From Prevotella sp. (lineage in GTDB: Bacteria > Bacteroidota > Bacteroidia > Bacteroidales > Bacteroidaceae): DNA of 5,590 bases. The position numbers and the translations under genes were made by a program. Shown one piece after another: positions 1 through 5,590 of the stretch; the stretch's first letter is position 1; each line of letters opens with the position of its first letter. Where the stretch lies: NCBI GenBank assembly GCA_021203705.1, contig JAJQAR010000231.1, positions 1-5,590 of the forward strand, written 5' to 3'. The notes under the pieces are model-generated. The model saw nothing but the letters and a program-made list of their open reading frames with translations, was not told the origin of the DNA and ran no database searches.

Positions 1-1
1 G

Positions 2-2038
2 CATTACTCTAACGTGCAATACCCGCTCATTAACATTAATGGCTCTGCCAACAAATCCCAGTTGCTCGCACTCCTCGAAAACGTCCTACAATTAGAGGCT
101 GTGGCGTGCAAGGATTGGCTCACAAACAAAGTGGACCGCTCCGTAACGGGCAGAATAGCCCGCCAGCAGTGCCAGGGCGAAATTCAGTTGCCGCTATCCG
201 ACTGTGGTGTCGTCGCTCTCGACTACCGTGGCATCAAGGGTATCGCAACTGCCCTCGGTCATGCACCGCAGGCTGGCCTCGCCTCGCCTTCGGCGGGCAG
301 TGTCCTCTCTGTTGCGGAGGCTCTCACGAATATCGTATGGGCTCCCATGCCGGAAGGCCTCGACAGTGTAAGCCTCTCTGCCAACTGGATGTGGCCCTGC
401 CGCTCTCAAAAGGGTGAGGATGCGCGCCTCTACGAGGGTGTTCAGGCTCTCTCTGACTTCTGCTGTGCCCTCGGTATCAACGTGCCTACTGGCAAGGACT
501 CGCTCTCAATGAGCCAGCAGTACCCCGATGGACAGAAGATTATCAGTCCAGGGACTGTGATCGTCAGTGCCGGTGCAGAGGTCTCTGACATCCGCAAGGT
601 GGTATCGCCTGTCGTCGTCAACGACAAGCATGCCTCGCTGTATCATGTTGACTTCTCTTTCGACAAGCAACGGCTCGGCGGCAGTGCCTTCGCTCAGTCG
701 CTTGGCAAGATCGGCGACGATGTGCCTACCGTAACTAACGCTGATTACTTCCGTGATGCTTTCAATGCTATCCAGGAACTCGTGAACCGTGGCTGGATAA
801 TGGCTGGCCACGACATCAGTGCCGGCGGTCTTATCACTTGCTTGCTCGAAATGTGCTTTGCCAACACCACAGGCGGCATGAGCATCAATCTTCATAATAT
901 TTGCAGCGACGGCGACATCATAAAATCGCTGTTCGCAGAGAACCCTGGCGTAGTTATCGAGGTGGCTGATGAGTACCGACTTGACTTCTTCGACTTTATG
1001 GATGACATGGGCGTGGGCTTCGCAAAAATCGGCTACACCACTCCGAATGACCGCAGTCTCACTATCAAAATGAATGACTTCGAAGAGGCTTTGGACATCA
1101 ATGCGCTCCGTGATGTATGGTTCAAAACGTCTTACTTGCTCGACCGCAAACAAAGTTTCAACGGCTGTGCTCTGCAACGCAGGAACAACATAATGAAGCA
1201 ACCGCTCGTGATGAAATTCAACGATAATTTCACCGGCAGACGCTCGCAATATGGCATCACACCTGAACGCCACTCCATGTCGGGCATCACGGCGGCTATC
1301 ATCCGTGAGAAGGGTACTAACGGGGAGCGTGAAATGGCTTACTCCCTCTTCCTCGCCGGCTTCGACGTGAAAGATGTGATGATGACTGACCTTATCGCAG
1401 GGCGTGAGACGCTCGAAGATGTCAACATGATTGTTTTCTGCGGCGGCTTCTCCAACTCCGACGTGCTCGGCAGTGCAAAAGGCTGGGCTGGCGCATTCCT
1501 TTACAACCCGAAGGCAAAGGAGGCTCTCGACAAGTTCTATGCCCGCCAGGACACGCTCTCGCTCGGCATCTGCAATGGCTGCCAACTCATGGTGGAACTC
1601 AACCTCATCAACCCAGAGCACGAAAAGCGCACCAAAATGCTGCACAACGACTCGCATAAGTTTGAGAGTTCTTTCGTCTGCCTCGACATTCCGCAAAACA
1701 ACAGTGTCATGTTCGGCTCACTAAGCGGCAACAAATTAGGCCTCTGGGTGGCTCACGGCGAAGGCAAGTTCTCCCTCCCTGAATCGCAGGATAAATACAA
1801 TATCGTGGCTAAATATGCTTACAGCGAGTATCCAGGCAACCCTAACGGCTCCGACTACAACGTTGCTGGCATCTGCTCCGCCGACGGCCGCCACCTCGCC
1901 ATGATGCCGCACCTTGAACGCGCCATCTTCCCCTGGCAAAACGCCTGGTATCCTGCCGACCGCCGCAACGACGAAGTAACCCCCTGGATTGAGGCCTTCG
2001 TCAATGCCCGCCGCTGGATCCTAAACAAAACAAAATAA
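2..2038 (+). CDS. purL: Phosphoribosylformylglycinamidine synthase (FGAM synthase), C-terminal part, 5'-truncated
   Basis: This enzyme makes FGAM from FGAR, glutamine and ATP, the fourth step of de novo purine synthesis, in the cytoplasm. About 678 codons are present; the large single-chain form is roughly 1,230-1,300 residues, so the N-terminal half lies off the left edge. The frame is open to the edge, so the GTG at 14 is an internal Val, not a start. Counting that Val as residue 1, the second AIRS-type synthetase half covers about 45-345, with TGKDSLSM (159-166) and GHDISAGGL (265-273). The glutamine amidotransferase domain covers about 405-674: GICNGCQ carries the nucleophile Cys520, and PHLER supplies His633 and Glu635, completing the triad. 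The end (WIEAFVNARRWI) matches the normal family terminus, and no frameshift is seen. Fusion of synthetase and amidotransferase separates it from the small PurL/PurQ/PurS system. Identification is very secure by recalled similarity to E. coli PurL. Confidence 0.97.
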   Translation, partial: HYSNVQYPLININGSANKSQLLALLENVLQLEAVACKDWLTNKVDRSVTGRIARQQCQGEIQLPLSDCGVVALDYRGIKGIATALGHAPQAGLASPSAGSVLSVAEALTNIVWAPMPEGLDSVSLSANWMWPCRSQKGEDARLYEGVQALSDFCCALGINVPTGKDSLSMSQQYPDGQKIISPGTVIVSAGAEVSDIRKVVSPVVVNDKHASLYHVDFSFDKQRLGGSAFAQSLGKIGDDVPTVTNADYFRDAFNAIQELVNRGWIMAGHDISAGGLITCLLEMCFANTTGGMSINLHNICSDGDIIKSLFAENPGVVIEVADEYRLDFFDFMDDMGVGFAKIGYTTPNDRSLTIKMNDFEEALDINALRDVWFKTSYLLDRKQSFNGCALQRRNNIMKQPLVMKFNDNFTGRRSQYGITPERHSMSGITAAIIREKGTNGEREMAYSLFLAGFDVKDVMMTDLIAGRETLEDVNMIVFCGGFSNSDVLGSAKGWAGAFLYNPKAKEALDKFYARQDTLSLGICNGCQLMVELNLINPEHEKRTKMLHNDSHKFESSFVCLDIPQNNSVMFGSLSGNKLGLWVAHGEGKFSLPESQDKYNIVAKYAYSEYPGNPNGSDYNVAGICSADGRHLAMMPHLERAIFPWQNAWYPADRRNDEVTPWIEAFVNARRWILNKTK

Positions 2039-2046
2039 TTAGTGTA

Positions 2047-2100
2047 AGTTTAAAAGAGAAAGCAACAGTTTCAAAAGGGAAAAGCCGCAGTTTCAAACGG
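2047..2100. repeat. Three imperfect tandem copies of a 20-22 bp A-rich unit
   Basis: Units begin AGTTT at 2047, 2067 and 2089. Copy 1 (20 bp) and copy 2 (22 bp) align with two one-base gaps and three mismatches over the 20 positions of copy 1. Copy 3 keeps only its first part (AGTTTCAAA, then CGG). The 10-mer CAGTTTCAAA is perfectly repeated at 2066-2075 and 2088-2097. The array starts 8 bases after the purL stop codon. Its function is unknown; it could be a decayed replication-slippage repeat or a protein-binding array with a spacing of about two helical turns. Confidence 0.6.
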
Positions 2101-2115
2101 CTGAACTTTTATTTG
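2083..2115 (+). terminator. Weak terminator-like hairpin after purL
   Basis: AGCCG (2083-2087) can pair with CGGCT (2098-2102) around a 10-base loop. GAAC and then the T-rich stretch TTTTATTTG follow at 2107-2115. The stem is only 5 bp and the T tract is interrupted, so this is a weak candidate for ending purL transcription. The 3' arm and loop overlap the third AGTTT repeat. Part of the tail, TTTATTTG (2108-2115), is also one mismatch from the Bacteroidota -7 promoter consensus TAnnTTTG. No matching TTTG -33 box lies at the usual distance, so no promoter is called. Confidence 0.3.
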
Positions 2116-2142
2116 AATGGCATTCGGCTTCTGCCGCATCGC

Positions 2143-2177
2143 ATTCTTCACTCTTCATTCTTCACTCTTCACTCTAA
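2143..2177. repeat. Heptad tandem repeat (AYTCTTC)n just upstream of the GHL10 gene
   Basis: Five heptads run without a gap: ATTCTTC, ACTCTTC, ATTCTTC, ACTCTTC, and the degenerate ACTCTAA. Read as a 14-mer, ATTCTTCACTCTTC is perfectly repeated at 2143-2156 and 2157-2170. The array is pyrimidine-only on the plus strand apart from one A per heptad (two more in the last). It ends 9 bases before the ATG at 2187, so most of it would lie in the 5' leader or core promoter of that gene. Similar TTCACTCTTC-type runs are recalled from intergenic regions of Bacteroidales genomes; a role is not established here. Confidence 0.75.
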
Positions 2178-2186
2178 AAGAATATA

Positions 2187-3695
2187 ATGACAAAAAGAAA
2201 TAATTTCATAAAACTGTTTCTGATAACCGCAATCCTCGTTCTGGACACAGTTTCCATTTGGGCTATTGAACACAACAAGCGTGAGTTCCGTGGCGCATGG
2301 ATTCAATGTGTCAACGGCCAGTTCCTCGGCATGTCAACCTCGCAAATCCAATCCATGCTCTCATCCCAACTCGACATTCTGCAAAAGGATGGCGTGAACG
2401 CTATCATCTTCCAGGTGCGCCCTGAATGTGATGCCCTCTACGCCAGCGACTATGAGCCGTGGAGCCGCTTTCTCACTGGCAGGCAGGGCACCCCACCTTC
2501 ACCCTATTGGGACCCGTTGCAGTGGATGGTGGAACAGTGCCACAAACGGGGAATGGAAATTCATGCCTGGATCAACCCGTACCGTGCTAAGACGAAAGGC
2601 ACTACGGAGTTAGCCTCCAACCACATAGCTCGCAAACAGCCTCAAAATTGCTTCTCTTACGACGGACAGTATATCCTCAACCCTGGCATCCCTGAGAACC
2701 GCGACTATATCTGCATGATTGCGGCGAACATCGTAAGCCGCTATGACATCGACGGCTTCCACATCGACGACTATTTCTACCCCTACCCCGTGGCGGGCAT
2801 CTCAATCCCTGACGACCGCGAGTTCGCTAAGTACAATAATGGATTTCACGATAAAGCCGACTGGCGCAGGGATAATGTCAATATGTTCATCTATCAACTC
2901 TACAACACTATCCACAAGGTGAAACCGTGGGTGAAATTCGGCGTCTCGCCTTTCGGCATCTACCGCAACAACAAGAATGGAGTGTCTATCGGCAGTAACA
3001 CGAATGGCCTCCAGAATTACGATGACCTCTATGCTGATGTTCTAATGTGGGTAAACAACGGTTGGGTGGACTATTGCGTTCCACAGATCTATTGGGAAAT
3101 AGGCAATAAGGCTGCTGATTATGAGACGCTCATCAAATGGTGGGACAGGCATGCAGGCAACCGTAATCTATACATCGGCGAGGACGTGGAGCGCACTGCC
3201 AAATATCCTGACTTGTACAACTCCAACACCAACCAGATGCCTGCCAAGTATCGCTTGCACAGTGAGATGAACAATGTTAGCGGCACAGTCCTATGGTATG
3301 CCAAAGCGGTTACTGACAATACTGGCAACTATGGCTCTATGCTCGAAAAGGTTTACTGGAAATATCCTGCTCTCATGCCCCTCATGCCGTATATCGACAA
3401 GAAAGCTCCGAACCCTGTCAAGAGCCTCAAAATTCTCCACACCAACGGCAAAACCGTTCTGTTCTGGAAAGCCCCGAAAGGCAACGGCTGGAAAAACAAA
3501 GCCGAGAAATACGTCGTTTACCGCTTCGAGAAAGGCGAGAAACTCAACATCTCCGACCCCACCAAGATCCTCGCCATCACCTCCGACACCTTCTACGATA
3601 TTAAAAATACCCACAACAAATACGGCAAAAAATACACCTTTGCCGTCACCGCCCTCGATCGTCTAAGCAACGAGAGTAAACCCAAGAAGAAATAA
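2187..3695 (+). CDS. Exported GHL10/DUF187-family glycosyl-hydrolase-like protein with C-terminal Fn3-like domain
   Basis: This is a complete 502-residue protein. Residues 1-26 form a signal peptide: a Lys/Arg-containing N-terminus, a hydrophobic core around 10-19 and a likely cut after A26. No lipobox Cys is present, so a soluble periplasmic or secreted protein is inferred. The GHL10 (PF02638) TIM-barrel domain spans about 31-400, with FRGAW (34-38), QVRPECDALY (76-85), WINPYR (128-133), DGFHIDDYFYP (189-199) and VPQIYWE (299-304). The acidic pair D194/D195 and E304 are candidate active-site residues by analogy with related barrel glycosidases. A fibronectin-III-like domain follows (about 404-497), then a basic KPKKK tail. 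Family members act on cell-envelope or other glycans; E. coli DigH (YddW) cleaves denuded peptidoglycan strands. The substrate here is unknown. The ATG start fits the signal peptide and follows an AT-rich leader without a Shine-Dalgarno sequence, normal for Bacteroidota. Translation ends in tandem TAA TAA (3693-3698). Confidence 0.9.
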   Translation: MTKRNNFIKLFLITAILVLDTVSIWAIEHNKREFRGAWIQCVNGQFLGMSTSQIQSMLSSQLDILQKDGVNAIIFQVRPECDALYASDYEPWSRFLTGRQGTPPSPYWDPLQWMVEQCHKRGMEIHAWINPYRAKTKGTTELASNHIARKQPQNCFSYDGQYILNPGIPENRDYICMIAANIVSRYDIDGFHIDDYFYPYPVAGISIPDDREFAKYNNGFHDKADWRRDNVNMFIYQLYNTIHKVKPWVKFGVSPFGIYRNNKNGVSIGSNTNGLQNYDDLYADVLMWVNNGWVDYCVPQIYWEIGNKAADYETLIKWWDRHAGNRNLYIGEDVERTAKYPDLYNSNTNQMPAKYRLHSEMNNVSGTVLWYAKAVTDNTGNYGSMLEKVYWKYPALMPLMPYIDKKAPNPVKSLKILHTNGKTVLFWKAPKGNGWKNKAEKYVVYRFEKGEKLNISDPTKILAITSDTFYDIKNTHNKYGKKYTFAVTALDRLSNESKPKKK

Positions 3696-3702
3696 TAATA
3701 TA

Positions 3703-3741
3703 AAAGGAGTCACACATTATTATAAATGTGCAACTCCCTTT
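3703..3741 (-). terminator. Strong hairpin terminator in the convergent spacer, best suited to clpB
   Basis: AAAG (3703-3706) pairs with CTTT (3738-3741) and GAGT (3707-3710) with ACTC (3733-3736), leaving one bulged C at 3737. A CA/CA internal loop follows, then CACATT (3713-3718) pairs with AATGTG (3725-3730) around the loop ATTATA. This gives 14 base pairs. On the minus strand the hairpin is followed by TTTTATATTATTATTTC, a good intrinsic-terminator tail, about 70 bases after the clpB stop. On the plus strand the following bases (ACCCACATTC) are not T-rich, so a role for the GHL10 transcript is less certain, though the hairpin could still protect its 3' end. Confidence 0.75.
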
Positions 3742-3774
3742 ACCCACATTCATCCACTGTAGGGGCCCAATTTA

Positions 3775-3818
3775 TTGAGGCCTTTCTCAAGCAAGAGTGA
3801 ATTTTTATTTTTTATTTT
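3775..3818 (+). terminator. Possible weak terminator for the GHL10 transcript
   Basis: TTGAG (3775-3779) can pair with CTCAA (3786-3790) around the loop GCCTTT. Ten bases later comes a long T-rich stretch (3801-3818) that runs into the clpB stop codon region. The gap between stem and T tract is longer than in a classical terminator, so the call is tentative. If real, the two convergent genes would have terminators crossing each other in the 116 bp spacer. Confidence 0.25.
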
Positions 3819-5590
3819 GCGACGTTAGGAGCAGTGTTTGAAAACCTCAGGCTTCCATTATCCGAAGCGACGACAATGGCTTTTTCCCTGCTTACTTCCT
3901 CTGCCAAGATCTTCTTTGACAGGTCATTGAGCAGATACCTTTGTATTGCTCGTTTCACTGGTCGTGCTCCAAACTCTGGATCGAACCCTTCCTCTGCGAG
4001 GAACTCTATTGCCGACGGTTGGATGTCAAGCTCAAAGCCCTGTTGTTCAAGCATCTTCTTCACGCTGTTCACCTGTAACGTAACAACCTGTGTTATCTCG
4101 TCCTTCGTCAATGGCAGGAACATTATCGTGTCGTCGATACGGTTGAGGAACTCTGGTCGGATAGTCTTCTTCAACATCTCCATAACCGTATTCTTAGTCT
4201 CTGCGATAAGATGTTCACGGTTGCTTGATGTCATGTTGGCAAACTGCCCCTGTATGTACTGACTGCCGAGGTTGGATGTCATTATTATTATGGTGTTCCT
4301 GAAGTTCACCGTCCTACCCTTGTTGTCAGTCAGTCGCCCATCATCAAGTACTTGCAACAGTATGTTGAACACGTCAGGATGTGCCTTCTCGATCTCATCG
4401 AACAGCACTACGGAATATGGCTTGCGCCTTACCGCTTCTGTCAACTGGCCGCCCTCGTCATAGCCTACATATCCCGGAGGCGCACCGATAAGTCGGCTCA
4501 CACTGAACTTCTCTTGATACTCGCTCATGTCGATACGTGTCATCATCGTCTCGTCGTTGAACAGGTATTCCGCCAATGCCTTGGCAAGCTCTGTCTTTCC
4601 TACTCCCGTTGTTCCCAAAAAGATGAATGATGCTATCGGTCGTTTCGGATCTTGCAAGCCTGCCCTACTGCGACGTACGGCATTACTTACTGCGGTAATC
4701 GCCTCTTCCTGTCCGATTATCCTGCGATGCAGTTCTTCTTCAAGGTGCAACAGTTTCTCCCTTTCGCTCTGCATCATTCTCGATACAGGTATGCCAGTCC
4801 ACCTGCTTACCACTTCGGCGATGTCGTCGGCTGTTACTTCCTCACGTATCATTGCCTTGCCGCCCTGGGTGTTCCGCAACTTCTCCTGTATCTGATTAAT
4901 ATCGTCCTCAAGTGCACGCAGTCTGCTGTAGCGTATCTCGGCTACTCGCTCGTAGTTGCCTTCACGCTCCGCACGCTCTGCCTCGTACTTCAACTGCTCC
5001 ATCTGTTGCTTGTCTTGCTGTATCTTGTTCACGAGAGCCTTCTCACTCTCCCACTTTGCTCGGAACATCTTCTCCTGCTCCTTCAGCTCTGCGATGTCCT
5101 TGTCAAGCTGGGCTATCTTCGGCTCGTCATTCTCCCTCTTGATTGCCTCTCTCTCTATTTCGAGTTGCATCAACTTACGGGTAATCTCGTCAAGTTCCTC
5201 TGGCACGGAGTCACGCTCCATCCTCAACTTCGCTGCCGCCTCGTCCATAAGGTCTATCGCCTTGTCGGGCAAAAAACGGTCGGAGATATATCGCTCTGAC
5301 AGTTTCACGGCTGCGATACAGGCATCATCCTGTATCCTTACTTTGTGGTGGTTCTCGTAACGCTCCTTCAAACCTCTAAGAATACTAATAGCACTGAGCT
5401 CGTCAGGCTCATCCACCATAACGGTCTGGAACCTGCGCTCCAATGCCTTGTCTTTCTCAAAATACTTCTGATACTCGTTCAAGGTCGTTGCACCGATACT
5501 CCTCAACTCGCCTCGTGCCAATGCCGGTTTCAGTATGTTAGCTGCGTCCATCGCACCTTCACCTCCACCTGCTCCCACAAGGGTGTGTAT
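3812..5590 (-). CDS. clpB: ATP-dependent disaggregase ClpB (Hsp100), C-terminal part, 5'-truncated by the window edge
   Basis: ClpB is a cytoplasmic hexameric AAA+ machine that, with DnaK/DnaJ/GrpE, pulls polypeptides out of aggregates after heat or other stress. The frame stays open to the right edge, giving 592 codons of about 860; the N-domain, first Walker A and most of the first Walker B are missing. Counting the Ile at the edge as residue 1, the start IHTLVGAG directly follows the NBD1 Walker B. Then come sensor 1 GATT (33-36) and the arginine fingers ERR (51-53). A charged heptad-rich coiled coil at about 130-255 is the middle domain that separates ClpB from ClpA and is the DnaK contact. 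NBD2 has Walker A GTTGVGKT (Lys332), pore loop GYVGY (Tyr374), Walker B FDEIE (Asp398/Glu399) and arginine finger FLNRID (Arg484). No IGF/IGL loop for ClpP binding was seen. The promoter is off-window. Confidence 0.97.
   Translation of the reverse strand: MHTLVGAGGGEGAMDAANILKPALARGELRSIGATTLNEYQKYFEKDKALERRFQTVMVDEPDELSAISILRGLKERYENHHKVRIQDDACIAAVKLSERYISDRFLPDKAIDLMDEAAAKLRMERDSVPEELDEITRKLMQLEIEREAIKRENDEPKIAQLDKDIAELKEQEKMFRAKWESEKALVNKIQQDKQQMEQLKYEAERAEREGNYERVAEIRYSRLRALEDDINQIQEKLRNTQGGKAMIREEVTADDIAEVVSRWTGIPVSRMMQSEREKLLHLEEELHRRIIGQEEAITAVSNAVRRSRAGLQDPKRPIASFIFLGTTGVGKTELAKALAEYLFNDETMMTRIDMSEYQEKFSVSRLIGAPPGYVGYDEGGQLTEAVRRKPYSVVLFDEIEKAHPDVFNILLQVLDDGRLTDNKGRTVNFRNTIIIMTSNLGSQYIQGQFANMTSSNREHLIAETKNTVMEMLKKTIRPEFLNRIDDTIMFLPLTKDEITQVVTLQVNSVKKMLEQQGFELDIQPSAIEFLAEEGFDPEFGARPVKRAIQRYLLNDLSKKILAEEVSREKAIVVASDNGSLRFSNTAPNVAK

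Noticed and set aside
14..16. GTG at 14 as a start codon for purL
   Set aside because: The frame is open to the left edge (HYSN before it) and the protein lacks the first half of FGAM synthase, so this is an internal valine.
506..1696. 396-codon open frame on the minus strand inside purL
   Set aside because: It is codon-aligned with purL, so a stop would need a TTA, CTA or TCA codon in purL, and purL uses mostly CTC/CTT for Leu and AGT/AGC/TCC/TCT for Ser. The His/Val/Glu-rich product has no recognisable motif. It is best explained as a codon-usage shadow.
2108..2115. TTTATTTG as a Bacteroidota -7 promoter box for the GHL10 gene
   Set aside because: It matches TAnnTTTG at one short of all fixed positions, but no TTTG -33 box is present at about 19-21 bases upstream and it lies in the tail of a hairpin.
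3274..3666. 130-codon plus-strand open frame overlapping the end of the GHL10 gene
   Set aside because: It is a low-complexity Ser/Pro/Thr-rich frame-shifted reading of the Fn3-like region; the GHL10 frame has recognisable domain sequence throughout.
3763..3768. GGGCCC palindrome in the convergent spacer
   Set aside because: A 6-base palindrome alone has no loop to form a hairpin and is expected by chance; nothing supports an operator.
3834..4262. 142-codon plus-strand open frame overlapping the clpB 3' end
   Set aside because: It lies wholly antisense to conserved ClpB NBD2 and C-terminal coding sequence, with no recognisable domain.
4652..5299. 215-codon plus-strand open frame inside clpB
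   Set aside because: It is codon-aligned antisense to the ClpB middle domain; the Leu/Tyr/Val-rich product is what the complement of Glu/Lys/Gln/Arg-rich coiled-coil codons gives. It looks membrane-like only by this artefact.
5576..5578. Minus-strand GTG as a start codon for clpB
   Set aside because: The upstream codons to the edge read IHTL, continuing the NBD1 Walker B region; the gene is truncated by the window.

Overview
The window reads as ordinary chromosomal DNA from a member of the Bacteroidota, most likely a Prevotella/Bacteroides-type Bacteroidales. This rests on recall of family sequences: the PurL and ClpB proteins resemble the Bacteroidales versions (for example the [12 protein letters not shown] form of the second ClpB Walker A loop), the start of the middle gene has an AT-rich leader and no Shine-Dalgarno sequence, and one spacer carries a TTCACTCTTC-type heptad repeat. 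Genus is not determinable by eye.

Layout, left to right. Positions 2-2038 (+) hold the C-terminal half of the large single-chain PurL (FGAM synthase), cut by the left edge. Positions 2039-2186 are a spacer with two different short tandem repeats and a weak terminator-like hairpin. Positions 2187-3695 (+) encode a complete exported glycosyl-hydrolase-like protein of the GHL10/DUF187 family with a C-terminal fibronectin-III-like domain. Positions 3696-3811 are a convergent spacer with a strong hairpin whose T-rich tail lies on the minus strand. Positions 3812-5590 (-) hold the C-terminal two thirds of the disaggregase ClpB, cut by the right edge inside the first ATPase domain.

The three genes belong to unrelated processes: purine synthesis, envelope glycan handling and protein quality control. 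Nothing suggests that they act together. PurL and the GHL10 gene are co-directional but separated by 148 bp; GHL10 and clpB are convergent. No tRNA, rRNA, CRISPR array, insertion sequence, integrase or phage gene was seen. No previously undescribed system is evident; the points worth a second look are the small repeats in the two spacers and the unassigned substrate of the GHL10 protein.
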